The notes beneath the pieces were generated by a model. That model was not told the origin of the DNA and searched no databases. It saw only the letters and a list, made by a program, of their open reading frames with translations. A stretch of 64,000 bases of DNA, from positions 102,025-166,024 of the forward strand of contig CAZDWZ010000010.1 of the NCBI GenBank assembly GCA_964509425.1, in the 5' to 3' direction. The number at the start of each line of letters is the position of its first letter. Within the stretch, counting starts at the first letter, position 1. This stretch comes from CAZDWZ01 sp964509425. GTDB taxonomy: Bacteria; Bdellovibrionota_C; UBA2361; SZUA-149; CAZDWZ01. Below are positions 1 to 9,232 of this stretch, one piece after another. The translations under genes and the position numbers were made by a program.

Positions 1-86
1 AATTCTTCCTTCGATGGAGAACGGAGAGACCAGCTCAGGCCGGTTCGACTGACCTTTTGCTAGTATTATGAAGAATTGTTTTTAGC

Positions 87-108
87 GGACCTCGCTCGTA
101 CGAGGTCC
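87..108. terminator. Hairpin, possible terminator of an upstream gene
   Basis: GGACCTCG, a six-base loop, then CGAGGTCC form a perfect 8-bp stem. There is no clear T-run on either side, so the terminator reading is tentative. Bases 1-349 otherwise hold no gene I can support. Confidence 0.4.
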
Positions 109-349
109 GAAAAGAATGTCTCTAAATTGTCTTCTCGTCTTATCTTTCGGAAACGGATCACGACCACCTTCCGTCAAGGAACACGAGAAAAGACCGAGAG
201 GCTCATGCTGCAACATGAACCTCCCGTTAACCTGTTCCGACTTCAAGGGGTCACGCTTCCGTCTTCGGAGTTTTTCCTCGACGGTTCAGTCTTCCTTCTC
301 GCATCTCCCGGTCCGGTCTTTGCAGCGTCCGGGGGAGACTCGACGAGAT

Positions 350-799
350 TCAGACCGGGACGACGTAGGCGGTCATCGGCTCTTCGCCCGACCACGCCAG
401 CACACGCACTTTGACGGGCGTTTCCGGCTCGGGCGGCGGGCCGACCCAGCTTCGGCTCGGCTTGCAGGTGACCTCACCGTGCAGGTAGACGAGGCCGGCC
501 CCGGAGTCCGCGAACGTCGCGTCGAACTCCACGCCGAGCAGCATCTCCTTGGGGGTGAGCGGCACCTCGGACTTCGCCACCAGCTCACCGCGGAAGATCC
601 CGCGGCGGTGGCCGAACTCCTCGATGAGATGGATGTCCCACTTCTCGCCCGGCTTCGCGTCGTCGAAGTGCGGGGTGCCCGTGCGGATGAACACGCGGCA
701 GCGGTACTCGGGGCCGACGATGGCCGTCAGGTCGTTTCCTTGATCGGATTTTTCCAACACACCGGCGTGAGTCTGGCGGGCCTTCACACGTTCTGACAT
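350..799 (-). CDS. Hypothetical protein, single-gene cassette type
   Basis: A 149-residue soluble protein that I do not recognise. The start is placed at MSERVKARQ, because the upstream part of the open frame is arginine/cysteine-rich and looks non-coding; the ribosome binding site is weak. There is no signal peptide or membrane segment. The body is rich in short beta-like stretches and ends in TAYVVPV. It stands alone in a long spacer upstream of mnmE on the opposite strand, and uses mostly G/C-ending codons, unlike mnmE. A strong hairpin (840-862) lies 41 bp upstream of the start. I infer an acquired one-gene unit; the function is unknown. Confidence 0.6.
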   Translation of the reverse strand: MSERVKARQTHAGVLEKSDQGNDLTAIVGPEYRCRVFIRTGTPHFDDAKPGEKWDIHLIEEFGHRRGIFRGELVAKSEVPLTPKEMLLGVEFDATFADSGAGLVYLHGEVTCKPSRSWVGPPPEPETPVKVRVLAWSGEEPMTAYVVPV

Positions 800-839
800 C
801 GGACTACACCAACGCTTTCTGCCGCAGGTTTGGAAAGCT

Positions 840-862
840 CTCGGGGCGCGGCAAGCCCCGAG
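840..862 (-). other. Leader hairpin upstream of the 350-799 gene
   Basis: CTCGGGGC and GCCCCGAG form an 8-bp perfect stem with a 7-base loop, in the leader of the minus-strand gene. It could act in mRNA leader control or as an insulator. The rest of 863-1302 (the mnmE leader) holds no gene I can support. Confidence 0.45.
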
Positions 863-1302
863 GACCTCATTCTTCGGACGAATCGGTCGGAGGCTTGGCG
901 CCGTACAAAAACGGGATGCAACACCAGCCTCGCACTGTCGAACGGAGGAGCGCCGGGCCTTGAAATTGCCGATCGGGAGAACAGGGGTAGTTGAAAAATT
1001 CAGCGCTTTCGGGGGCAGTTCCGTTGTGGAGTGCGTTGCTGTTTGAAAAATTTTACTCGTCTGCCGAAAAAAATGAGCAACGAAAAACGAATGGGCGGCG
1101 CCGGCGTATGGCCAAGCGGCGGTATTACAGCCGAGTAACACGAATTTAATCGAAATCCAAAATGCGGGAGAGACCTTCTCGCCGAATCTCTTCGTTGACT
1201 CCCGGTGCTACTTTCGGCAACCTGCCGGGCACCAAAGAGCGGCTCGCGAGAATTGCCGCCGGAAAGCGCCCGCGAATAAGAACTCCGCGCATAAAGACCA
1301 CT

Positions 1303-2712
1303 ATGAAGTCTTCGACGGACACGATTGCCGCCCCGATTACCCCGCCTGGGCGCGGGCCGGTTGCCGTCGTGAGATTGAGCGGGGATCGGATCGGCGCTTG
1401 CCTGCCACGACTCAGCCCCCGATCTGATCAGATTCTCCTCTCCAAGCGAGGTGCGGTGTATTCGCCGCTTTTAGAGGAGAGCGGTAAAATTCTCGACTAC
1501 GCGATCTTCACTTTCTTTCCGGGGCCGAACAGCTTCACCGGCGAGGACTGCCTCGAGATCGCGGTCCACGGGAGCCCGTACATCGTCCGGAAACTCCTCT
1601 CGCTTCTCGGCGGATACGGGATCCGCGCTGCGAGGCCGGGAGAGTTCAGCGAACGAGCGTTTTTAAATGGAAAAATGGACCTGAGCCAGGTCGAGGCGGT
1701 CGCCGATCTCATCTCCGCTGAGACGGAAGTGCAGGCGAGGGTCGCCAGAGATCAACTGGAAGGAAAGCTCTCGAAGGCTATCTCTGATCTTGGGGAGCCG
1801 CTTCGCGATCTCCTCGCCGAGGTCGAAGCCTACATCGATTTTCCCGATGAAGACATCGAGCCGCTCACGCATAAAGGCTGGCTTTCGGTCATCGAATCAC
1901 TTCTCGTGCGAATTCAAGTGCTGGTAAAGAGCTTTGAACAGGGCCGCCTCTGTCGGGAAGGCGCGCTCGTCGTCCTCGCGGGTCTCCCAAACGCCGGGAA
2001 ATCAAGCCTTTTAAACGCTCTTCTCGGCGAAGAGCGCGCCATCGTGACGCCTATTGCCGGAACGACGAGAGACAGCATCGAGGAGCTCGCGAGCTTAAAC
2101 GGTTTTGCCGTTCGACTCTGTGATACCGCGGGACTGCTCGATACGGCAGAGAATCGCACTCCGGATGAAGTCGAAAAGATTGGCATCGAACGAAGTTGGA
2201 AGAAACTTTCTTCCGCCGAGCTCGTGCTTTTCGTCGCGGATACGAGCGTGAGTTTTGAGGATCAATTCAAAGCAGGCCAGGTGTTTGAGCAAGTAAAAGC
2301 CGCTGCAAAGTCCCTCCTCATCGTCGCGAACAAAGTGGATCTTCGCCCGGCAGGAACAGTGGTGCCCAAACTCGAAGCGCTCGCCGTGAAGGACGCGGAG
2401 AACATCGTTCCGCTCTCGGCGACTTCCGGAGCCGGCATCGATCTCCTCCGCGAGAGAATTTCCGAGAAAATTTTCTCCGGCGGTGTTGCCGCAGGAAGTC
2501 TCTTGGTCACAAACGAACGCCATTCCGTCGCCCTCCGAGACGCAAAGGAGGAGCTTACCACCGCGCTCGGCGCGATTCGCGCGGGACATCCCCCGGAGAT
2601 AATCAGCTTTCATCTCCGAACGGCGTTAAACGCGCTGAGCGACATCATCGGGATTACCTACACCGACGACATTTTGGGCCGTATTTTCTCGAAGTTTTGC
2701 ATCGGAAAGTAG
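1303..2712 (+). CDS. mnmE: tRNA uridine-5-carboxymethylaminomethyl(34) synthesis GTPase MnmE
   Basis: A 469-residue GTPase that, with MnmG, installs the carboxymethylaminomethyl group on wobble U34 of tRNAs. The N-terminal folate-binding domain begins ITPPGRGPVAVVRLSG. The embedded G domain shows GLPNAGKS (about 227-234), the TPIAGTTRD switch, DTAG (about 274) and NKVD (about 343). The protein ends in FCIGK, the conserved catalytic-cysteine C-terminus of the family. Length fits the family (450-460) once the start is set at MKSSTDTIAAP; an upstream in-frame extension lacks family similarity. Its usual neighbour mnmG is 28.5 kb downstream, separated by accessory genes. Confidence 0.97.
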   Translation: MKSSTDTIAAPITPPGRGPVAVVRLSGDRIGACLPRLSPRSDQILLSKRGAVYSPLLEESGKILDYAIFTFFPGPNSFTGEDCLEIAVHGSPYIVRKLLSLLGGYGIRAARPGEFSERAFLNGKMDLSQVEAVADLISAETEVQARVARDQLEGKLSKAISDLGEPLRDLLAEVEAYIDFPDEDIEPLTHKGWLSVIESLLVRIQVLVKSFEQGRLCREGALVVLAGLPNAGKSSLLNALLGEERAIVTPIAGTTRDSIEELASLNGFAVRLCDTAGLLDTAENRTPDEVEKIGIERSWKKLSSAELVLFVADTSVSFEDQFKAGQVFEQVKAAAKSLLIVANKVDLRPAGTVVPKLEALAVKDAENIVPLSATSGAGIDLLRERISEKIFSGGVAAGSLLVTNERHSVALRDAKEELTTALGAIRAGHPPEIISFHLRTALNALSDIIGITYTDDILGRIFSKFCIGK

Positions 2713-3100
2713 GAGCGCTCATTCCAAGGTGCTTGCACCTCCGCTAAACCAACGGTGGACAAGCGTGATCAGTGCGCAAGCCCTGCTCTCTGCATGTTGG
2801 GATGATGATCTATAATGAAAGAAGACGGAGAAAGAATTCCCTTGTGAGGAACCTTCACGTCTCCTTCATCGTCTCTCTACCGGCTTGCAGATCCAATCCT
2901 GGACACTGCGGAGCCGGCATCGGCGAGACGAGGCCGGAATATGTGTCTCGAGAGGTCCGCCCGCGAGCGAACTTCGGAGCCTTTTTACCGTGTCGTACGC
3001 CCTCGCGGGCTACTAACACAGCGTCCGGGGCTCAGGCGGAAATGTCGTTGCCAGTGGGACCGCGCTTGCCGAGAGCGCAGATCCCGGTGAAGCGAGCGCC
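2713..3100. other. Gene-free spacer with inverted repeat
   Basis: No gene is supported here. GCCCGCGAG (2959-2967) and CTCGCGGGC (3003-3011) form a 9-bp inverted repeat with a 35-base spacer that includes a T5 run. It lies downstream of the minus-strand gene ending at 3101 and may end its transcript. Confidence 0.35.
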
Positions 3101-3643
3101 TTAGCCGCGCATCGCTTTGTCCGACCAATACAGGATGGCCGCGACCAGCTCTTCCGCCGAGTATCTCGCCGTCGAGCCACCCGCGAGGCCCGCCATGTTG
3201 CGGGCCATGGACATCGGGTGAGGCGGCTCCGCACCCTCCTCGGCGGAGGCGTTGATACTCGCGATCTGCCACTCCGGTCCGTCCGGGTCGGCATACGTGC
3301 CCGCGGCCTCCTTCGTGTAGAGGATAATGGCCACGCTCCTCGCCGGGAGCTTCTCACCCCCGATGGCGCGGAACTGAAGGTACGGGGCTTCGCCTTTGGC
3401 CCGAGCCTCGAACACGGCTTTCAGCTCCGTCGTTTCGTCGACCTTGACGACGCCGGAGAAGAATCCTTCCGCCGGGACCTTGATGAGCAGGCTGTCCTTC
3501 GCCCGCCCCGGCTCGGCGGTCGCCCAGTGCGCCTCGACGAGGCGGCACAAAGCTTCTTCCGTGCCGCCGTAGTACGAATACGGGCTGGCGGGGGTGTGAC
3601 GTTCGCGGGCGAAGAGAGTCATGCCGACAGTGTGAGTGGACAT
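3101..3643 (-). CDS. DUF3228-like protein, single-gene cassette type
   Basis: A 180-residue soluble protein starting MSTHTVGMTLFARERHTP. The pattern GGTEEAL, VPAEGFFSGVVKV, an acidic/aromatic middle, PMSMARNM and the C-terminal YWSDKAMRG resembles the DUF3228 family as I remember it; I could not check this. No catalytic role is known for that family. The start is the ATG that gives the family-like N-terminus; the frame is open further upstream but that part looks non-coding. The gene is isolated on the minus strand between mnmE and a long spacer, with mostly G/C-ending codons (GAG, GTC, GCC), suggesting a different origin from the backbone. Confidence 0.75.
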   Translation of the reverse strand: MSTHTVGMTLFARERHTPASPYSYYGGTEEALCRLVEAHWATAEPGRAKDSLLIKVPAEGFFSGVVKVDETTELKAVFEARAKGEAPYLQFRAIGGEKLPARSVAIILYTKEAAGTYADPDGPEWQIASINASAEEGAEPPHPMSMARNMAGLAGGSTARYSAEELVAAILYWSDKAMRG

Positions 3644-4278
3644 GGGACGCAGGGTCCTTCTCCTCAACCGGGCCTTACGGCGTGCGGCTGAGGGGGTTGT
3701 TGTTATCCGGGAACCAACCGGAGCCCCAAAGGGCAAGGAAGTGGGCGTGGATCGGGACAGTACCCGGCTGGAAAAACGTAAATGGTTTCCCAAACGGGCA
3801 CTGTCGCCGAACAGTGCCGCTCGCCGGCTCCGCCTCTCTTGGAAAGAGGCAAAGTGGAACCGGCAGACAGATTTCAAATATTCCGGAATTGGAGACTGAG
3901 AATCGTTCAAGTCTTCCGGATCTCCGCGACGGGAGAACACGGAAGTTAAAACCTGGAATTCTTTCTCACGTCTTTCGGGCCGCCGCACCAGAGCGCAAGC
4001 AGGCGAAAGACGCTTTTATTTTCTCTCGATCTCTTAATGGAAGAGAGCAGCCCGGCAACATCTGCGGCAGCTATTCCCGTTATGTGGATTGTTTCGTGTG
4101 GATTTATGGTGAGAATGTTGATTGTCTCGCATAGTTTCCTAACAAACGGCTGGAATGACTCCGCTCCGGCGGAACTCATTTTTCTCTTCTGAATTTGCAG
4201 TGAGAGTACAGGGCAGAGCCGCCCACGAACTGCCCGATTTAATTCGTGCCGTACGTGCAAATTAATCCGCCTGGCGCT
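3644..4278. other. Gene-free spacer
   Basis: About 630 bases without a supported gene. It contains one copy of the sequence GGAAGTGGGCG (from about 3736), also seen beside three other cassette genes, here without a matching stem. An open frame on the minus strand (3946-4260, TTG start, 104 residues) has no recognisable features and is not called. Confidence 0.4.
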
Positions 4279-6537
4279 CTAACTGAGAGAATTCCTCTCG
4301 GCGCTTATTCCATAAGCGATGCCTGTCGCGGCTGCGCCGACTCCACCGAGCGCGGCTTGAACTGCGAGATAATATTTACTTTTTTTCACCGCCGGAATGA
4401 GACCTGCCGGACGAACGATATTTGTACCCGAGATTCCGATGAAGGCCACAAGAGATGCGAGTACCTCCTTCCGCTGTTCGTCGGTTAACTTGTGATATCC
4501 CACCGAGTAGCAGATGAGTGCCGCTGTTGAGAGCAGACACATCACGATAATCTTCAATCGAGTGGTCAGAGCCTTGGGAACAAGCCGCTCGATGATCATT
4601 CCGAAGAGATCGGCGAACACAGACAACCAATCAAGAAGCCATGCGACTTCGAACAAGACCGTCGCCTCTCCGTTTTTGTTATAAGGTTTGCTGATCGAGA
4701 AGAATGCCGGATAAAACAGACATAAGTCAGCTCCTAAACCGGCAAAGAAGCCTAACGCCTTGGCTCCGTCGGTGTCTCCGGTTGCGCCTTCGGAGATCAC
4801 GTTGAAGATTGCGTAGCCGCTGAGACAGGCGATGATTGCTTTTTTCTCCGTTTGTTCATCTTCGAGGGTGAGCGAGTCCATCGTCGGGGGTTCCGGATCA
4901 AGATCGATCCCGGCGGCGGAAAGCGCGAATGCGACGGAAAGCGATGCGAGATTAACCGGAGAGGCCTCGCCGAGGTCGTGGTTTTTGATGAAAGGAATTT
5001 TTGAAGTGAGAAGCTTCGCGAGATACGGAAGCTCCACTCCTTTATTGAGCCACTCTTTGATTTCCTTGCTCCGATCAAGTCCTCCGATGAGCAGTTCATA
5101 GAAGTCGGAGAGAAGATCGCCTTCCATCAGGTTGTCGAACAGCTCCTGAAGCCGGCTGAAGAGTTCGACGGGACTAACCGAAAGAAGCTTCGTTCCTTGC
5201 ATCGCCTGAGCAATCGCATCGGAGCAGCCTTCGACCTTTTCGGAGTTGTGAAAGTTGTTCAGAATTCGAAGGAACTTCTCCTTCTCAGCCTCCGTCGGCA
5301 TGGGCGGCTCAGGAATAAAGGTCGCCTGCGGAAGATACTGCTGAACGAGGTCGGGCAGCCAGCTGATCTGGTCGAAGACATTTTTCCCGTCCAGGCTCAT
5401 AAACCGGGCGGGGTCCAGAGTGGAGAGAATCGATTTCCCGCCTTCTTGGAACTCTCCGAAGGTTTGCTTCATTGTCGGCTCATTCGCCATGAAGCTAATC
5501 GCGTCTTTGAAGGCTTGCGATTTGTCGGATATCCAATCCTTAATGCCTGACGGAAATAACTCCTTCGCCTTTTCGGGAAGCTTTTCAAGAGCCAGGTTGA
5601 TTCGATTTCGAATCGCGTCCCTGTTCTTGATTATTCGATCAAAATCAAAAAAAAGATTCAGCAATGCACGAATTGCGCTTTCAAAGAAATCCGGTAAGCC
5701 AAGATGTTCTCCAACCAGATCAAAGAGCGCCTTCGCCGATTCGAGGAGACCCGCAGTGAGATCGGATTCGAAGACGGAATTCAGGATGTAATGCGTGCCC
5801 TCCGAAAGATACTCGAAGCCGATTTGAACAACCCCGCCGACATTTTTGATCGCAAAAGTAACGGGCTCCGCCGTCGCAGAGACGACATCGGAAACAAGAT
5901 CGGCGATGGGAACGAATTCGGTGAGAGAATTGAGAATTTCAGTGTCGGGAAGGAAATCAAACATTCCGCCGAGTCCGTTTTTCCTAAACCCGAAGACCCC
6001 CGAAGTATGAATCGGGGGAAGGCCATGGCCCGCTTCCGCGTACCGGGATTTCCAGGTCTGAGATTTCGGTGTGTAGGAAGCAAACAAGCAGCGAATCGCG
6101 GAGGCTACGTTTTCTAAATCGAGGCCGTTTAAATTGTCGGGAAAAATGTTCTCGCGGGTTAACTGGTTCTTCAGAGATTTTAGCTCGACGCCCTGAATTT
6201 CCTTGAAAAAGGTGCAGACTTCGTCAACCGGATAAACAGTATTCGTTTCTGTGTCGTGGGTAAAAATTACCGGCGGCGCCCACATTATGTCCGTCGCTCG
6301 GAACTCGACGATTACTTGCCCAAGCGAGTCGGACTTGGTTTTCCAGTCGGTTTTCGTGTTGAGAGAAACCCATTCGCCGTTGACCTTGGCGCGCCAGAGC
6401 TTTTGAAAATCGCCTTCGGGAAGGATTCGAATCAGCACCTCTTCCTGAGCGAGGGGAAGTCCGTCGTCGCTCTGCGGCGAGTAGACAAGCCGAAACTTTT
6501 CAGCCGAAACAAATTCTGACGATTGATCAAAAAGCAT
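4279..6537 (-). CDS. Large protein with C-terminal membrane domain, unknown function
   Basis: A 752-residue protein I cannot assign. The start is set at MLFDQSSEF, since the upstream open part reads through a perfect terminator (6620-6654). Residues 1-90 look like a beta-rich domain, about 90-540 is a largely alpha-helical soluble region, and about 560-750 carries roughly six hydrophobic segments (for example IIVMCLLSTAALICYSVGY). There is no signal peptide. It lies 125 bp downstream of the 417-residue gene on the same strand, with a terminator between, so the two may be co-regulated but partly uncoupled. A soluble region ahead of a membrane domain is compatible with an effector or pore-type protein, but that is speculation. 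Confidence 0.75.
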   Translation of the reverse strand: MLFDQSSEFVSAEKFRLVYSPQSDDGLPLAQEEVLIRILPEGDFQKLWRAKVNGEWVSLNTKTDWKTKSDSLGQVIVEFRATDIMWAPPVIFTHDTETNTVYPVDEVCTFFKEIQGVELKSLKNQLTRENIFPDNLNGLDLENVASAIRCLFASYTPKSQTWKSRYAEAGHGLPPIHTSGVFGFRKNGLGGMFDFLPDTEILNSLTEFVPIADLVSDVVSATAEPVTFAIKNVGGVVQIGFEYLSEGTHYILNSVFESDLTAGLLESAKALFDLVGEHLGLPDFFESAIRALLNLFFDFDRIIKNRDAIRNRINLALEKLPEKAKELFPSGIKDWISDKSQAFKDAISFMANEPTMKQTFGEFQEGGKSILSTLDPARFMSLDGKNVFDQISWLPDLVQQYLPQATFIPEPPMPTEAEKEKFLRILNNFHNSEKVEGCSDAIAQAMQGTKLLSVSPVELFSRLQELFDNLMEGDLLSDFYELLIGGLDRSKEIKEWLNKGVELPYLAKLLTSKIPFIKNHDLGEASPVNLASLSVAFALSAAGIDLDPEPPTMDSLTLEDEQTEKKAIIACLSGYAIFNVISEGATGDTDGAKALGFFAGLGADLCLFYPAFFSISKPYNKNGEATVLFEVAWLLDWLSVFADLFGMIIERLVPKALTTRLKIIVMCLLSTAALICYSVGYHKLTDEQRKEVLASLVAFIGISGTNIVRPAGLIPAVKKSKYYLAVQAALGGVGAAATGIAYGISAERNSLS

Positions 6538-6619
6538 AGATTGTCTCGATGGATTCAGGATGGAATCAAGGTTTTTATCAGGGAGAAAAGTAGGACAGGG
6601 CCGGTGATATGAGTTATCC

Positions 6620-6654
6620 AAAGACCGGGGAAGCCTATCGCTTCCCCGGTCTTT
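6620..6654 (-). terminator. Perfect 15-bp-stem terminator
   Basis: Two 15-base arms, AAAGACCGGGGAAGC and its exact complement, enclose a 5-base loop; A/T ends make it usable in both directions. It lies 9 bases beyond the stop of the minus-strand gene at 6663, so it most likely ends that transcript before the downstream membrane-protein gene. Confidence 0.85.
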
Positions 6655-6662
6655 GATGAGCG

Positions 6663-7916
6663 CTACCAATTTACTTCTTCGTGCTGCCAGCCGCTGTCGC
6701 TTAAATAGAGGCGGAAGAGCGTATAATCTTCGGTTCCGTCCTTTTTCCCTCGAATGAAAGCTTGAGGCCGGCCATCCGAAGTATTTCCGGTGATAATCTC
6801 TTCCACGGTTCCCCCGAGATCGGTGTGAGGGAAGGCGAATTCCCATCGACCTGAAAAATCTTCATTGTAGCGAACCGTGTAGCAGTGGTTGTCCTCGCTC
6901 CGGCAGAAGAGAATGATAATGTCATCGTCCAGAATGCTTGGCTCACAAGTGAGAAATTTAATCGCCGATTCTTTCCCTGGCGTCGTCTGCACATACCGCC
7001 ACGGAGCAAAGCTCGGACGAATATCTCTTGAAATTACAGAATCTGTTTGTGCCAGCCAGTGGATTCCTCCTCGCCGTTCGTCGACTCCAAAGACGTGCGC
7101 CAGAGGATAGTTTTTCCCCAGGAAACAGCGGCTCACATATCTCATGTCGAGGTTATAGCTCTCCGTGTTTGGCGTCCGAATGAGGTCGGACTGGTCTACG
7201 CTACCGTCGAAACCAGAGATGGTCTTCAGCTCGATATATCCAGGAGCATTCTCGCCCTCTTTCCTGTGATTCAAGCGAATAAAATTGAAATTCCCTCTTG
7301 CATCCGTGCTGTAAGGGAAGCCGGGTGTGCACATTTGGAGATAGGTGCTTTCCTTAGCGACCCAGTCGTCGATGATATCTGCATGTCGATCCCATTCATT
7401 CGAGGGTCTACGAACAGCGAGATAGCTTCTCTGGTAGTCGTTTGTTTGATGGAAATGAAAAATATAGCGATCGCTTTCATTTTGATTCAGGACAAATTCG
7501 AAAGATAGCAGCCGATTTGCATCATTGCCTCCAACTTCCGTGACGGGGCATTTGAGTTCGTTCCGGATGGTGAACGGCGGATTCTGGGATGGCTCGTGAA
7601 CCAAGTCGTAAATAAATACTGTCCTTGTATTGTCATCGAGGAACGCCACTTTCACCAGGTCTTTTCCGGACGCTTCCAGAGCCTTGGCGACCGCGACTCC
7701 TCTTGAGTTCGTGCATTTATGCGCGAGAAAATTCGTCCAATTTTGTTGGTTAGAAGGAGCGTTTGCCACCACACGAACGTCTTCGCCGTCAACGTATACA
7801 AAGGCCGTAATGTTGGAGCCGAAGGTTGCCGAAACGGCGGAGGAGAAGGCAATTTTGCTTTCTCCGAGCTCTCGAAATGATTGTGCTAATTTTGCTTTGA
7901 CAGCCCCTTTTCCCAT
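6663..7916 (-). CDS. Soluble beta-rich protein, unknown function
   Basis: A 417-residue protein without signal peptide or membrane segments. The start MGKGAVKAKLAQ has a good ribosome binding site (GGGAG, 9 bases upstream). After about 40 residues, alternating beta-strand-like stretches with recurring aromatic/aspartate motifs (FVYVDGEDVRVVANAP, VKVAFLDDNTRTVFIYDLV) suggest a propeller- or lectin-like fold; this is inference from pattern only. It is followed by a strong terminator and then the 752-residue membrane protein, its only same-strand partner. Together they may form a two-component unit of unknown role. Confidence 0.75.
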   Translation of the reverse strand: MGKGAVKAKLAQSFRELGESKIAFSSAVSATFGSNITAFVYVDGEDVRVVANAPSNQQNWTNFLAHKCTNSRGVAVAKALEASGKDLVKVAFLDDNTRTVFIYDLVHEPSQNPPFTIRNELKCPVTEVGGNDANRLLSFEFVLNQNESDRYIFHFHQTNDYQRSYLAVRRPSNEWDRHADIIDDWVAKESTYLQMCTPGFPYSTDARGNFNFIRLNHRKEGENAPGYIELKTISGFDGSVDQSDLIRTPNTESYNLDMRYVSRCFLGKNYPLAHVFGVDERRGGIHWLAQTDSVISRDIRPSFAPWRYVQTTPGKESAIKFLTCEPSILDDDIIILFCRSEDNHCYTVRYNEDFSGRWEFAFPHTDLGGTVEEIITGNTSDGRPQAFIRGKKDGTEDYTLFRLYLSDSGWQHEEVNW

Positions 7917-8253
7917 GCTCGATTTCTCCCAGAATATATTCAATGAAATCATCAGTAACGATCTACGGCGCAATCGGAACTCAACAATACTGCGGCGGGG
8001 TTAGATGTGGTGCCGATTGAAAAGATGCTCTGAATTTGAAAGTGAGAGTTGGCAGGCTTTCTGACGGCATAAATGGAAGCAAACATGCGGTCGACGCGAG
8101 TCGGCGCGTGCGCACGTCATCAGCATCGCGATGGCTTCGCTAAACGGAGCAGCAGGCCATGAAGAATTCAAGGTTACAGGCTTGCTAGGTTTCCTGAATT
8201 CTCATGTCTTGAATAACCTCACAGAACAAAGGTTTGCCGCAGAGGTTAAAAAA

Positions 8254-8688
8254 ATGAAATTTCGATCTGTTAAATTTCTGTTTCTTTATTCCGCACTGTT
8301 GTTGATTGCTCCGTCCGGAGCTCTCGCTTCTCCTTTCTGTGATTTCGAAATCAGTTGCGAGCGTCCGAGCGGCGGCTTTGCATTCACTTGCTCGGGCGCG
8401 AAGGGCACGACGAGGTCAACCTATACCGGGCGATTTGATTATCAAGTGGACGACGGGGATCCTTACGGCACCGGTCGATGGCCTTTCAGCCCGCTGCTCG
8501 CCACCGCAAATTCGTATCGTCAGGACTGTGTGGATGCGTTTATCTCGCGAAAAGGCATTGTCTACGACGCCGCAATGAGCGCGGGCTATAAAAAATGCCG
8601 CGCGGATACAGATTGGAGCTCTTATTTGGCCACGACAGGAGGTGGGATAGTCGTGAGCATATCAAAGAGCACTTACAAATTCCGTTAA
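8254..8688 (+). CDS. Small secreted cysteine-containing protein
   Basis: A 144-residue protein with a clear signal peptide: MKFRSVK, a hydrophobic core LFLYSALLLIAPSG, and a likely cleavage after ALA before SPF. The mature part has six cysteines and a Gly/Ser-rich stretch, with a YTGRFDYQVDDGDPYG segment. The start is chosen by GAGG upstream and by the signal peptide. It precedes another short secreted ORF on the same strand by 111 bp. Function unknown. Confidence 0.75.
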   Translation: MKFRSVKFLFLYSALLLIAPSGALASPFCDFEISCERPSGGFAFTCSGAKGTTRSTYTGRFDYQVDDGDPYGTGRWPFSPLLATANSYRQDCVDAFISRKGIVYDAAMSAGYKKCRADTDWSSYLATTGGGIVVSISKSTYKFR

Positions 8689-8799
8689 GGCAACTCTGCT
8701 TCGCGGCGCCTCCGGCGGAGCGCTTCGTCGGAGAGACTGAAAAATGCTCGTTGCTTGCTTGAGATCGTTACGTCAACACATGAAGACAGAGATGAATCT

Positions 8800-9120
8800 A
8801 TGAAAAACAGCCTCGTTCTATTCAGCTTGCTCATCACACTCCTCGCTCCGGCAGATGTTCTGATATCCTCTGCGCATGCTGGAGTTGAGGATATGCTTTT
8901 GATGAATGAAGAAGGTGCTTCCGGTGAAGTTGAACTCACCTTGGTGAAGATTGAAGAAACAGTGCCGGACTGCTCCGAGCCGGAACACCTGAGAGAAAAT
9001 CTGAGATCGATCGACGTCCAGCTTACAGCCGCAGAAGTTGCTGAGCTTGATGCTGCCCCGTCCAAACTCACCGTCGACGGTGGACGCATGAACGAAATGC
9101 AAATGAAGGTGGTTGAGTAA
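8800..9120 (+). CDS. Small exported protein with aldo/keto-reductase-like tail
   Basis: A 106-residue protein. Residues 1-27 are a signal peptide ending SSAHA. The mature C-terminal part (EPEHLRENLRSIDVQLTAAE, followed by VAELDA and a tail ending MQMKVVE) strongly resembles the C-terminal end of aldo/keto reductases, where an EENL..LDV.LT.EE..ELDA segment follows the barrel. No catalytic Asp/Tyr/Lys/His part is present. It therefore looks like a C-terminal fragment joined to an export signal: either a remnant or a recruited small protein. The family resemblance is by eye only. Confidence 0.55.
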   Translation: MKNSLVLFSLLITLLAPADVLISSAHAGVEDMLLMNEEGASGEVELTLVKIEETVPDCSEPEHLRENLRSIDVQLTAAEVAELDAAPSKLTVDGGRMNEMQMKVVE

Positions 9121-9232
9121 ATGATCGAGCGATCGTCTTATCGTTCTCAAGCTTTTCTTATGCAGTTCTGCCCGAATTGTCGCTTCGGGCCCTTCACATT
9201 CGGGCTGACCCGACGATTACGCACCGTGGCGG

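Noticed and set aside
116..796. Long plus-strand open frame of 226 codons
   Set aside because: Antisense to the 350-799 gene, with Arg-rich composition typical of shadows of G/C-rich genes.
3946..4260. Possible 104-residue minus-strand gene after the 4279 gene
   Set aside because: TTG start, no ribosome binding site, no recognisable pattern.
6538..6846. Upstream extension of the 752-residue protein
   Set aside because: It would read through a perfect 15-bp terminator and part of the neighbouring gene in another frame; ATG at 6537 is more sensible.
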